64,000 nucleotides of DNA. Source: Xenopus tropicalis (lineage: Eukaryota; Chordata; Amphibia; Anura; Pipidae). Below are positions 1-14,258 of the stretch, piece by piece. Below the pieces are notes generated by a model, which saw nothing but the letters and a program-made list of their open reading frames with translations, had not been told where the DNA came from and ran no database searches. How positions within the stretch are numbered: position 1 is the first letter of the stretch; each line of letters starts with the position of its first letter. The translations under genes were made by a program, and so were the position numbers. The stretch is from positions 85,585,410 to 85,649,409 of the forward strand of contig NC_030683.2 in NCBI RefSeq assembly GCF_000004195.4, written 5' to 3'.

Positions 1-3000
1 ACTGAACCCAATACACAATACAAAAAAACTGGGTTCTACAATTGCTGTGTGCTTAGCAGTCCATTGCGCACAGAAAGCTGTTATGTTTAGCGCAGACAAG
101 TGAACAGAAGAGAAACTCTGATAGGTATATAGAGATATATATAGGCTTAACTACAACGTATACCTCAAATCTGATATATACCCTTCTTTATACACGTTTT
201 ATTTACTTTAATGTGTTGTGGGTTAGCCACGCTTCATGGATGCCATACGGAGCCTGCAGCTGTGGGAGGTCCTGCCTGTAAGGGTGTGAGACTAATAATA
301 TCTGCAGACCCCAGATTGGTTGTATCACTGGGTTTGCCAGCCTGGCCATTAGTTTGCAAAATAAATATCTTTAGATCCGTAAGGATTTAAACATACCGAA
401 AACATCCAGCTTAGTCTCTTTTTTTTCTTACCTAATATCTATTTTTATTATATTGATGTTCTCCTGTTGGCAGTCCCTTTTTTTTTCCCTCTCGTTTTGT
501 CTTTCAGGATTGCTTCTATTATGCTACAACTCTACCCATCTGCTGACACGCTATGCAAATCATGCAGTGGCCCTCATACGTTTTAGCATCTAATGGAAAA
601 CACTGACACCGAGATCTATTACTCTGTCCCACCCCATTACATTTCTTCCATTTCCCCTAAATACTTCCCAGCATGCTTTATGTTGTAATCAAAATCTACA
701 GTCTCACATATCTAACCACCTGCACTTTTCATATAGAGTTAACTCTTTGTTCTGACAAGTTTCAACACTATTAACATGATGGCCAAGTGTTGGCGCTACT
801 GCCTCCTTGATATCCATGACAGAATATTACCACAAACATGGCACAAAACACTTTTCTTGTATGGAAAGAATTCTCTGCACCACTGCTATGCATTTAAAAT
901 AGCATGTAAATTCACATTCTCTATATCTTAACTGAAAGTTTAACTTACAGTGAAATTCCATTGTGCTTTAATTTAACTGCAGATAGCCAAGATTCCAAGA
1001 TTTAAAGTTGGTCTTGGGCTTTTAGGACCACCCGTCATGGCAGAGGGGATCCGAATGAGCAATTTGTCCCATAAATTGCACTCTAGTTAACCAGCCAACA
1101 GGGAAACTACACGGATCATTGCCTTATTATCCACTGTATCTATGGTGTCTTGAGCAAACCCAAATTTCACGGGACCACTATCCTCGTAGTTCTGTTCCAT
1201 TTGATAACTGCAAATCTTTAATCCATTCATGATAGCAAAGTGTTGTAACGTGTTAGTCATAGATCAGAACAAGAAAATATAGAGTAGGTGATAACTTTTA
1301 TTGGCTAACTAAGTAGATTATAAAATGCAAGTGATCCCAATTATGCTGTGTACACTAAGAGCAGATTATGACAACTAAAAACCTGGAATATGCATGCAAG
1401 GTGGAATTCTGTATTATGGATGGGGTATTATGGGCAATTAGACATATACAATCCGCTGGGACACTGCAGCATTTGTGCAGTTACTACTGTTATGCAAACA
1501 ACCAAAAAACAGTATTTCCGTGTAGTAAATGATTATATACCGTGGATATTAGGTAACAATGCAGATGAGAGGAAATATGGTGCAGCAGTACCACCCCTCC
1601 ATACAACACATTGGCAGACTGATTCATGTGCAAATTAAGGATGTGATATGTAATCCGCTGAGTGCATTGCATGGCTAGAGCTGCCGTGGTGCCTACATAT
1701 TTTCAAATACGCTGTATGATAATTTCTACCTCTTCTTTCATTAATGTGTGTGAAATCAAAACGCAAAGCAAAAAAAGAAATTAATGAATGAATAGGTGGC
1801 TCCATTCTGACTACAGAAAGGATAGCAGTTAACAGGTTGATTGTAGCTGATTAAATGCTTAAATAGTTCTAACCAATTTATTTTGAACATTCACTTCTCA
1901 TGGGAGGTTAATAGAAGGTCATAAAACCCCTGCTAAACATTTACCATAGATAATCAAAATGTAAAACAATGATTTGCATGGAGGCCCAGGCAGCGTACAG
2001 TAGAATGGCCATTTCTGCTTTGTCTTGCACCATTCAGCCATGATGCTGAAACCAGAAAAGGACAGAATAAAATGCCACAGGGAGGAATGGCATGATCTGG
2101 TTATATCTAATTTCACACTAGTTTTATATAATAATGTTATTATTATATTTGGGTGTTATTGTCCAGAAATAACTGCTGCTACTTATAAACAGGGAGAGTG
2201 CCAAAAGTGAAATGAAGGTTCAGGTGTGGCCTCACTACTGGTAGAGCTGATGCAGAAAACTGCAGTCTGGGTAATTCAGCAATGCAGTGGGACCTCAGGA
2301 GAGATTTTTACTTTTATGAAGGTGCTACACTAATGTGCCAGTGTGCCTGTACTTTTTCTAGGCAGAGCAAATTGCTTCTCTTTTGTAAATAAAGGTAGTG
2401 AAGCTGAAGCTCAGAACTTTCTTGGCATAAAGCCATGGTACTGAAGGTATATGGGAATAGTTTAATCATGTTATCCTCATATCACCTTACTAGAAAGAGT
2501 TATGTTCACAAACTTTAGGCTGAAGTCCCACAGAGTGCTTTAGTCACCTGTGACAGATCTACCACAGGCGACTAACTGCTCTGAAATGCCTTTCCACTGG
2601 CAACAAAGGGAGTCGCCAGTGGATAGCCCTTCGCATTGCTTTGCCTGCAGGATGAAACTTTGCACAACTTTGGAATATCGAAGCAATGCTTTTGTCAGAT
2701 TTAGCCCTATTTAACTTTAGATAGCAAAATTAACCCTTTTACTAAAGGTGAGGCCCTTTCCTTAATGCAAATAGCTTAAAATGATTTGCTGCTTATGGCG
2801 ATCTGATTGCAAGAAAACCAGTGTGATATGGTGTAAGACACATTGGCTAATCCCCATTTCTCACCTAACATACAGATCTACAGCTCTGCGAGAGGAGGAG
2901 AATAGAAAGCAAAGGCTGCTAAAAAGAAAAGGTACTCGGCAGAAGTCGGTGTGCCCCCCTCCTCCCAACACCACCCATTCCCTCTCCCCTCTTTGGTATG

Positions 3001-6000
3001 AATCTGCTGTATCTCATTCCAAACACTAATTCCAGTTTAATTGCCACTGGCCCCGAAGCCTCTTCAATAGGAGCTAACAAATGGTTTGCAGCCCGCAAAG
3101 CTCCGTCAGGCTGCATTTTAAACGAGGCTCCCTCCGTCCGGCTCGCATGCCAATGAGCTAGCAAAGAAACGCCATGTTTACTAATTACCCACTCTGACTT
3201 CACACCCAGACTTCTAGCACAGTACATTGGTTTAGCTGGAGACAAGACCCAGCAATAAAATGAAATGTAAATCTTTAGTGTTCAAAAAGTGTTTACTTTT
3301 GCAGTTATTAAGGACACAACTTTTTTACCTGCTGTATTATAAACTATAAAATAAAATATTTATATAGAATATGTATATATAGAATATGTATTTTTGTATA
3401 GATTAAACACTTGCAGACCTACAGATTCATTTTCTTACCAAACCTCAATAATTATAGTGGTGCCACAGGAATCAACTATAGTAAAACCTCGATTTTCCAT
3501 CCACTGATGTTCCCCTAAGTTTTCCTACATTTCACCTGATTTCCTGATTTTATATTTTCCAAGATTTTACAATGCTTTTTTGGTCCCACCAATACATTAT
3601 GCATTTCCTTGATTTTATAAAATGCAAAATGGGGCTTCTACTGTATGAGCTTCCCTATATTCAGAATAAGGGTGCTTTTTGCATCCTAAGGCAAGCAATT
3701 TGAGACTGCCCACTGATTCTTAGATTGTAAGCTCCAAAGAGCAGTTGTTTTACCTCCTGTTTTGGTTCTGTATTGCTACAGCTATTAAACTGCTATTCTT
3801 TATTAAACTGAATCACAGTCATTCTAAAAATCATTTATTACTTACAAAAAGCATAGTATTCAGTGGTGTATTTAATATATCACTAAACCAGTTTGTGAAC
3901 AAACAAATCCATTTCTGTTAGCTTATCACACTTTTGTTCTGTGCTACATAGCACCTTTTGTGACACGGACAGTGTAAATTCTCAGGTCATCCTCAGCATT
4001 GTACAGATGGCTTTTTATATTCTAATTAACTTAGTTTCATGTCTTACAAAATTAATGGTATACACTTCTCTCTCCTTAGTCCCCATTCTTGTGGCCATGT
4101 GGCCTATTGTGTGAGTGTACAGTATAGGCCTCTCATACACACACATCTTGGTTACCGTGGAAATGAATAGCAGGCAGCTATCCAGGCCGCCCCTTGTATC
4201 CCCTCCCCGTAAAATGTCTTTAAATGCTGCTTAATTTGTAATCTTCTTTTAGAAGACCAAAAAAGACATTAAGTCGTCAGTTCTATAAATAAGCCTGGGG
4301 TTCGTTTATATGTTTGTTTCATTTAATGAATACTAATTTTGAGGGGGTGTTTTTTTTCTTGGTGATAAATTTGGGAAGTAGTTTTGTCTTGTAAAGAAAA
4401 GTAGCAGTTTACCAAGGTAACGTAGGTGAACAGCTGGAGAGAAAGAATACATGCAAGTGGATCAGAGAGTCCCATTGGCTGGATGAGCCCCTGAGCTTTT
4501 GTGCCCTTAAGTGTTCTTGCACTAGTGACTAGGTTCATTGTAAGTGACCCCCTTTAATACATTCCCTTTAAAATAGCACCTCTTTAAAAATGAATGTTTA
4601 ATTCATGACATAAAAGCTCTATTTCTTTTCTCTGGGTTTATTAAATTCCAGCTAGTTTATTCCAAAAGGCTTTCCTTTATTACAGTCCCACCTTAAAACT
4701 ATTATCCACTGTGGTTATACTGTGAAATCCACTTTATTTATCTTCTCCATGGTCTCAGGTAATGACATTGCCCTCTGTTTATCTGGATTTTCATTATGAA
4801 AGGGTAACTAGCAGGACAGTTTTGCAGTGTAATTTTGGTTCAATGCAGGGACCTTAATGAAACCTAAAAGCACAAATTTGAAAGGTTTGAAAAAGAGCCC
4901 ATATTTATAGTTTTCTTGTGTTCTCTTATAACTATGTATAAATAATAAATACACAACATTTCATTATTTGCTTCTCCATTTACCTGTATTTTACCATTAT
5001 TGCTGCTTAGTCTATAATAAAGTAAATGAGGTACAGTTATCTGTAATAATAAACAGCAGGCTATCATCATTATTCCCAGACGTTAAGACTTAGTGCTACT
5101 GTACAGAGTATTTTCTTTAATTATTGTGATTCTCTGTTAAATCTGATTGCACCATTGTGCCATTTCTTGGCAAATAGAGAAGAATATTATCATAAAATAA
5201 TTGAAAAATGACTTATTGTACAAGTGTTACAAGAGAACAGGGCTTTTATTAGTCTATTAAATGTGTGCAGTTTGTCTTGGGTCACTCTGCATGATACCAA
5301 ATTTTCAAAATGCTATCTTGCTGATGTGGCATTCTCTTACTCTTTATTATAATTACGTGTTATTATTATCATTATTATTATTCATTTGAAAATATTTTCC
5401 TTGAACACTGTGTTGGTGTGCCTTTTGCCATATAAAGAAGTGTGCCAAAAGGGGACATTATGTGCATGCCTTCCACATATGAAGGGCAAAAACCCACAAG
5501 GTGAATGAGTCCCCTTCTGTTGCCTGCAATGGCAATAAGCTGAAAAGTCATTGTCACTTGAAAACATGGCTGTGAGCTTTTGACTATCCATTGACTATCC
5601 ATTGTACAATTGATCTTAGGCGAGTACCACAGTAAGCAGTGGGGGGGCGGGAGGGTTGCGATATGACTATGCCTTATACCCAAATGCCTATTCACCCAAA
5701 TCATAACATATTAACTAATAATTTTACCATTTGCCACTAGGTGGGCCTTGTAGTCAAAAATAAATTTTCTGTTATAATCAAAAGCCCCAGACATCACTAA
5801 AACCAGCCACATTCCTATTACTCCCCTATGGCTTATGGGATATGTAGCATTTCTTTGCTGGGGTATTTTAGCAGAGAAACTCCTGATACCCCCCTCCCAT
5901 ACCTTCTGACATTTATTTGTATAGAAAATCCTCAGCTCTCTATCTATTTTTTTTTTGTATCCCAAAAATGTATAATACTTGCTTAGTTTTACTGAGCAGA

Positions 6001-6145
6001 GAGAAGAAATCTGGTTTAATCAGTAAGAAATGTCATGCAAGCTGCTTTGGCTGTATAGATGTATTTGAATATATAACTTGGACATGGACAATGGAGGGAC
6101 CTAAGCAGACACAGCCATAATGTTTTTTTTCCTTGTGCATTTCAG
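1..6145 (+). other. zbtb16: zbtb16 intron (3' part), with conserved-looking stretches
   Basis: Intronic sequence between an upstream, unseen zbtb16 exon and the exon at 6146. I see no further exon here; the short reading frames lack splice signals, composition and family resemblance. Most of it is AT-rich single-copy-looking DNA. Around 2515-2650 there is a short GC-richer inverted-repeat-like piece (AGTCGCC and GGCGACT variants) that looks like a MITE remnant. Around 3480-3640 there is an unclassified interspersed repeat-like stretch. The block 3030-3245 is listed separately. Confidence 0.6.
3030..3245. promoter_or_regulatory. candidate conserved non-coding element in zbtb16 intron
   Basis: About 215 bp of balanced base composition with CpGs and no repeat signature, set in AT-rich intron. 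It contains several homeodomain-like TAAT/ATTA words and the block GCATGCCAATGAGCTAGC. It has no sustained coding frame with splice sites. zbtb16 is known as a developmental gene whose introns carry conserved enhancers, so this is a reasonable candidate. Conservation itself cannot be seen from one sequence. Confidence 0.3.
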
Positions 6146-6316
6146 GCTCAGACATGGCTGTGTTCTGTCTACTTTGTGGAAAGCGCTTTCAGACTCAGAC
6201 TGCCCTGCAGCAGCACATGGAGGTCCATGCAGGAGTGAGAAGCTATATCTGCAGTGAGTGCAACAGGACTTTCCCCAGCCACACTGCACTCAAACGCCAC
6301 CTACGCTCACACACAG
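6146..6316 (+). CDS. zbtb16: zbtb16 (PLZF) internal coding exon, two C2H2 fingers
   Basis: Coding exon of the BTB/POZ zinc-finger transcription factor PLZF, a nuclear sequence-specific repressor that recruits NCoR/SMRT-HDAC complexes and acts in limb and axial patterning, germline stem cells and innate-like lymphocytes (family knowledge). The exon is 171 bp, phase 1 at both ends, with a pyrimidine-rich acceptor ending TTTCAG and a donor GTAAGG. It encodes GSDMAVFCLLCGKRFQTQT onward: two complete C2H2 fingers (C-x2-C-x12-H-x3-H), the second containing SYICSECNRTF and closing with RSHTG. Wording and order match the fourth and fifth of the nine PLZF fingers as I remember them. The BTB domain and earlier fingers are upstream of the window. 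The frame continues into 10957-11124. Confidence 0.95.
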
Positions 6317-7129
6317 GTAAGGAGGCCCTAAGAATATCGGCACCAAGGACAGCAGTGTCTGCTCTTGAAATACAGGGTAAAACAGTTTTAACAGTAGTTC
6401 AAATGTGGCAGCCATACTGAACAACACTATGTTGCTGATTCTGTTGCCATATATAAGGCATGAAGCCCCCATCCTTATATATAAATATTAACATGAACAA
6501 GGATGAGATTCAGCTAGAGAACACAGTGTAGTGTTTCAAATTTAACCTAATATGTCCTGTTATCACACTTGGGGTAATAGTGAATATGCACTTGGGTGCT
6601 GCTCATCCTTTGGCAGAACTGTGAAAGGTTTTGATTGGGACACAGATGAGGATGCTGGCCAGATCACCTGGAAACCTGTATATTGAAGTTGGGTGGCAGC
6701 ATAGGGATGCTGTACATAGACACAGGAGAACTTAAGCAATGGTTTACTGCATTTCCTATTTATTTTCAGACAATATAATGTGACTAAAATCCCTTTATAA
6801 AGTGTTCAACTAAAACAAAAGATGATAGCAAGAAGTTTTTTTTAGATTCTTTCTCCAGGTTGTGTTGGCAATCTCAGCCCCAGTATCAGGTTGTTATTTA
6901 TGATTCATAATAAGGCTTCTGCCGAAGAATAACAGTGTGTTGTGTGCTTGTGATACAGGGCAATCTATTTTAATATAACCCTACCTGTAGCATGTAGATG
7001 TGTCTGCAGGGACCTTTATTATTTTCTGTTCTCATCCACACCCCCTTCAGTTATTCGCTACAAACACAGCACTGATGTTAAATACATGTAAGTTATTCCT
7101 GGATCAATCAAGCTTCTTTTTTTTTTTTT

Positions 7130-7330
7130 ATAATCACCATTGGCCAGTGGAGGACACATTAGTCTGGTGAGGATGGTAGGAGGTGTAATAGGAAGACAAT
7201 TGATCCCCCCTTGTCTTGTGCTGCAGAGCGGCGCGTGCTTTCATTAATAATGCAGAAGGTGTCTTCAGCATGCGTGCCCAGTCTGTGTGCTTAACATCAG
7301 CAGCTGTGTTTGATAGCAAAGCCGCTGTCA
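7130..7330. promoter_or_regulatory. candidate conserved non-coding element
   Basis: Roughly 200 bp with GC content well above the surrounding intron, containing GAGCGGCGCGTGC, CATTAATAATGCAG and AAAGCCGCTGTCAGCCTC. It starts after a poly-T run, shows no repeat structure, and has no coding frame with splice signals. It resembles the texture of vertebrate developmental enhancers. This is a composition-based inference only. Confidence 0.3.
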
Positions 7331-9879
7331 GCCTCTTGGCATTGATTTAAAGGGGACTCTTAGTGTACCATACTCTCAGCTGTTGAATTGGGGTGAGACA
7401 GCAGTTAGCCACATGGGAAGTCCCAATATCTCACAATAGAATTGTTGTCTATTCAAAAGAATGAAAACTTCAGCTATAAAGATGTGCACATTTAAAGGAA
7501 CAGATTTAAATGTACAGAAACGGACAGTGATGGCATAACCATCCCACCACTGAGGGTTTGTGCCCTTTTCCAGCCTTCCTGGCTTTTGAATAAGAATACA
7601 TGTTGAATTCATGCGTGTCGGTACACACACAAGACCAGGAGGCTGGAAGCAGATAAAAGTGCTGTGTGTGGCACTGGCCTTAGCAATTTTTCTAATATAC
7701 TGCATACCAAATAGATTGAATTTCTTTGAGAGATTTTCCTTTTGTGACAGATGTTACTCTATAAAGCACAATTGCTGCTGTCAGTCTTAAGTCTGGCCAT
7801 GGCATAACTGCAAACACATATTACAGTAAACCTTTGGGTCCCCCACTCATTCACACTAAATGGTCTGGCTTTCAATTTTTGACCTGCTGCACATGGACAG
7901 CAGAAGTCGGCTTGTTTAGTTAGTCTGGACCCAGCAGATTGACCACCACTCCAAATGTTGGGCAGCAGCAAGCTTAGTAATGCACTCTTGAGTTACTGAA
8001 AGTGTTGTCAGTTATGACTGATTATCTTTTTCTCATAATTAATCTAGAATGCTTTAGGTGTCTATAGACTGGCTAAAGATGCTAAACATTGTAGTTTGGC
8101 TGCTTGCGAATTCCTGCTTTAGTTCTGTACAAAATAAATATGATGTTTCTCCGTTTGTAGGTTCTTTGCAGCTCATTTGCTGCCACCATCAAATCCTAAC
8201 TCAACACACACACATTCCCACTTATGTATCAGTGCTTGGTGTCTATAAACTTGGTCTACCCTGGTCCTACCAATCAACCTTTCTATACTCGAAAACCCCT
8301 ATTCCACATGATGTGAGAAACTGCACAGTTGGTAGTTATCAGCATACACTGCCATAAGACTGTCTACTGTATTGACAAGGCTGCTCTTATCATCCCTACA
8401 GAATATTTGCTAATTGGTAGGCGAGTGGATTATTTGGATGTGCTCTGCAAATGCATTCAGTGTGGCAACCTAGCGAGCATCAGTTAATAAAAGCGAGGAG
8501 TTGAATTGCCTATTTAATTTAGCAGTTATTGCATTGTTTGATGACATGTAATGTATGCTATACAAAGGACATCTTGAAGCCAAGTGGTCCACTGAGTAGA
8601 CGACCTTGTGCAAATATACATGCTTTAAATCTGTCCATGTGTAGAATATTGAAAAAACACAAATGTATAAAACATTATTTGGTTCTATGTTCACTTGCCT
8701 ATGTGCCTTACTGCCTTGATGCCAGTTTATCACATTTTAGCTGCTTACCATTTGCACCAGAATGCTTTGGCCATACTTCCCTATGGGCTCTTTCCTTCAA
8801 CAGACTATATGTGAAATGATAAACTTAAATCAAGCCATTGCCTACAAGCTTCGACCAGGACTGATCAACTACTTTGCTGTCTAGTAGTGCTAAATATAAA
8901 GGTTTGAGGTAGGGCCAAGACCTCCCTGTAAGCACAAGTAATGTCTTCTACTGACTGATTATGTTTTCTTAAGTGTTTGGTGTGTCACTAAAACTGCCTT
9001 TCAAACAACTTTATCATTTGACTTCATCCAGTGGGGGCATTTTGTCAAAAGTTGCTGCCTGCAGCAAAAACATAAGGTGGAGATAGCTCCAGGGTTCCTA
9101 CAGCAGCTTGCACTTAAAGAATCATGCACAGATGTTGTTTTGATGCCAAGGTCCAGAAAGGATGACATCACAACACCAAAGGTTTTTAGCACCATTATTT
9201 CTACTTCACATTAGTGCATTTTAAACCATCAGAGAAGCAGTTGTCCAAGGCACAACTCCCCCTGGAAGACACTGTGTGCCTTATGGGAAAAAACACTCCA
9301 TTGTATGTAAAAAACATGCCAACCTGTTCACCTAATATTGCACTTTGCAAACTGCACTCCCACTCTTACGTTAGCCCTATAGTATTTTTATTACGTCTTT
9401 CCATGCACTGTAATTCTTTTGTAAAACATAACTAGCCAAGGTTGAGGGAATTCACTGCATTATGTATTGTGAACTCTTATAAAAACAGGCACAGTTTATT
9501 AAGAAAACATATAGGAAATATGAACAGTCAGTTATGAAACTAAAGATGATATATCATTCAAGGCTGTGCTTTTAAATAAATGTGCTTTGGCATCCTATTG
9601 GTTTATGTTGGTAATTCATTACACAAATATTTTATTTATTCAATTTTTTTTCGCCACCGCTCTTTGGAAAGCAGTGTTTTTTGCACTTCAGGGTGGTGGT
9701 GTTAGTGGAATAACTGCTGTTTTGCCAACTCTCCCTGGAAGCCCAAGGGTTACAGTAACCAGGAAAGTAGCTGTGAATTTTATTTTTTTAATCAAGTGTT
9801 TATAGTTTGCAGCTGGAAATAAAGAGCCTAATAAAAGAATACAAGTAGATAGAGCGCGTGTAACTAGGAGGACAATTTA

Positions 9880-10240
9880 TGCAGAGGCACAGCCGCGGCC
9901 TGACACCAGGATAATGAAAAAACGTAGGTCATTGCGGATGACTTAAAGTCTCCGGGAGTCGGGGAAAATGTATGAAGCGGCGAGAACATTACACGCTTGG
10001 CAGGTCGGCCAAGGAAAAAATACAGGCACCCCTGTTCCCCCGCTGTAAACGCGAGGGCCTCCGATCCGCAGCCCGCAGAAAATTGCAATTACAGTGACAA
10101 GTGGAATCAGTAATATTTTAAATATTCATGAGCTGGGGCTGTGGTGATCAATCTGCTTTTATTGTCCTTGCTCTGCCTTCTGACATAAATAAGGAGCCAC
10201 AGGCCTGTCACCCTCTTTATTATATTTTCTGTCTTGTAGA
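9880..10240. promoter_or_regulatory. candidate conserved non-coding element, CpG-containing
   Basis: The stretch 9880-10090 is the most CpG-rich non-transposon part of the introns (CAGCCGCGGCC, GAAGCGGCGAGAAC, AACGCGAGGGCC, ATCCGCAGCCCGC). It runs into an AT-rich core with ATTACAGTGACAAGTGG and ATTCATGAGC words. It has no terminal inverted repeats or tandem structure and no convincing coding frame. An intronic enhancer or alternative promoter of zbtb16 are both possible; I cannot tell which. Confidence 0.35.
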
Positions 10241-10472
10241 GTTGGTGACTGCTGCTGGGAAGGAAGTGTGCCATTTCTATGTCTGTATGAATGTGTATGC
10301 ACACACACCCGCATTTATACAAGCCCTCTATCCTGGCCATTATCAGTGACTTTGTTATTTTATAGTTTCTAAGCATTTTTCAACACAGTGATATAAATTT
10401 ATTTTATATGCTGGTTATTTACACAGCGTCACATTGGTCCTGTACGAAGTGGTGCATTATATATGTTTGTAT

Positions 10473-10876
10473 TTGTGGCACAAGCAAGTAACACTTGGCA
10501 ATACTGTGGCACAAGCAAGTAGCCCTTGACAATTCTGTGGCACAAGCAAGTATCCCTTGGCAATACTGTGGCACAAGCAAGTATCCCTTGGCAATTCTGT
10601 GGCACAAGCAAGTATCCCTTGGCAATTCTGTGGCACAAGCAAGTATCCCTTGGCAATTCTGTGGCACAAGCAAGTATCCCTTGGCAATTCTGTGGCACAA
10701 GCAAGTATCCCTTGGCAATTCTGTGGCACAAGCAAGTATCCCTTGGCAATTCTGTGGCACAAGCAAGTATCCCTTGGCAATTCTGTGGCACAAGCAAGTA
10801 TCCCATGGCAATTCTGTGGCACAAGCAAGTATCCTTTGCAATTCTGTGGTACAAGCAAGTAACACTTGGCAATACT
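10473..10876. repeat. 31-bp minisatellite, 13 units
   Basis: Tandem array with unit TTGGCAATTCTGTGGCACAA followed by GCAAGTATCCC (31 bp). I count 13 units, the middle ones identical and the edge units diverged (GTAACAC variants at both ends, spaced 371 bp, which is 12 units minus one base). Because 31 is not a multiple of three and the unit has no stop on several frames, it produces long open frames on both strands; these are not genes. Edge divergence with a homogeneous core is the pattern expected from unequal exchange or slippage. Confidence 0.97.
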
Positions 10877-10913
10877 AATCCATTCAGCTTTTTTCCAAAT
10901 ATGTAAGTCATGA

Positions 10914-12573
<1,660 letters not shown>

Positions 12574-12803
12574 GTGAGAAGCCCTTTGAGTGCAAACTGT
12601 GCCACCAGCGTTCCCGAGACTACTCGGCCATGATAAAACATCTCCGAACCCACAATGGGGCGTCCCCTTATCAGTGTACCATCTGCCTGGAGTACTGCCC
12701 AAGCTTGTCTGCCATGCAGAAACACATGAAAAGCCACAAGCCTGAGGACATACCTGCTGACTGGAGAATTGAGAAAACCTACCTATACTTATGTTATGTG
12801 TAA
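12574..12803 (+). CDS. zbtb16: zbtb16 (PLZF) terminal coding exon, last two fingers and stop
   Basis: Final coding exon: acceptor CCTACAG at 12567-12573, TAA stop at 12801-12803. It encodes the eighth finger ([16 protein letters not shown] onward) and the ninth ([16 protein letters not shown] onward). After the last His comes a short tail containing [18 protein letters not shown]. That terminal sequence is diagnostic for PLZF and fixes the gene identity. Each finger keeps C-x2-C-x12-H-x3-H. The exon begins at the conserved HTG/EKP junction in phase 1 and adds 76 residues. The long sequence after the stop is the 3' UTR. In mammals the DNA-binding fingers are split over several exons in the same way; here six fingers take three exons. 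Confidence 0.95.
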
Positions 12804-14252
12804 AAGGACAAGCCAAGATTGTGTTGGGGGTGAGGTTGAAGGTGTTTGAAACACTGAGCAATATAAAGAGTTTGAAAAAACCCATTGAAGGGCAAAAAAA
12901 TCAAACACATCCACAATTTTCAGCCTTTGTTTGGAATACCAGAAGCTACTGTTGTTTAGAGGAACAATATTTCTCTCATTTATCTTGATAGACTATTTTG
13001 ATTGCCTGATTCCGTCTCAGTAGATAGAGATGATACACGGCAGCCGGTTTCCTGAGAGGATTCGGTGATATTGCTCTCGAAATTCACATTGTTATCTAAA
13101 TGTGCTCCTCACCCCATGGATGCCAATGGTTTTCAATTTCTTCAGCATTTGAGTGTCAAAAGTTAGTGGCCAACTTTATTAAAAGTAGGAGAAACACTGG
13201 TGCTTCAAATAATAAAGTGCATATTTTGGCAGACTGTTTCCAAGATGGCTATGGCCCCATATCTTGAAAAGCTTGTGTAAGAACCAAGAAGGTTTAAATT
13301 AAAGCAAATACTTATACTATCTGAATGATAATTCCAGCACAGTATTGAGTTTAACTAAGTTTACACTTCATCTCCACAGAAAGGACACTGAAAAGAAGGT
13401 CTTCTGACCCAAATGAATATTTACCACATTAGGCCATAATCATTAGTTGTACGATACATAAATTTTATATTTGTACATTGATTCAATAATTTCCCTATTT
13501 TTGTAGCACTGAAGGAGGTTTGTAACCTCGCAAAATGAAATTTGCTTTCAATATCCTTTATATCCACTGATAATCATTTATAGTTTTGTTTGTACATAAA
13601 GGCTCTATGTGTATGTATATGGTTATCTTTCATCTCTGCCCCAAATTTTCCTCTCTCTGGATCAAAGTTTTCCGGAGAGTAACATGCTGCCTGCCACTTC
13701 TGCTTAAGTGATTTCTATGTTGAACACATTTTTGTTCTATTTGAAGATGTCTTCTTCGCTTATGGATAAGAAGGCTGCACCTGCTAAAGCAAGCCTGGAG
13801 ATCAGTCCGAGACACTTGGCACTATAGATAATGACAGCTGATGTAGACCTAGTTAGGGTACAAATGGAGACAGTAGGCCTGATTTAGGCCAGAGTAGGAT
13901 GTGTATAGTTAGGCCACGCTCCCTGTGGCATGCTGTATTTATCTAGGCCTTATCAGTGTGAGGCCTAGCAAGTCTGTGGTTGATGGTATTTTTGTGTATT
14001 CTGTACACATTGGACTCAGATCTTCCCATATTTGAGTCCCTTCATGGATGTGTTTGGTTCGTTTGCTTGTCACCCATCCGCACAAACCAATCCCTCTTGT
14101 GACCGCATCATAATATATTCACAGAGGCCTAGAATACAATAGGGGGCTGCTTCTTCGTATTATTTCATGTGTTCATATTTTGTTACTATGTTTAGCACAT
14201 TGTACTTGAATTAATTTTTTATGACCTCATAAGCATATTTTTGCCGCTGCCT

Positions 14253-14258
14253 AATAAA
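14253..14258 (+). terminator. candidate poly(A) signal AATAAA of zbtb16
   Basis: AATAAA in CTGCCTAATAAATGGC, with a T-rich stretch starting about 10 bases downstream that fits a downstream cleavage element. It is the first well-placed signal after the stop, about 1.45 kb into the 3' UTR. Confidence 0.4.
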
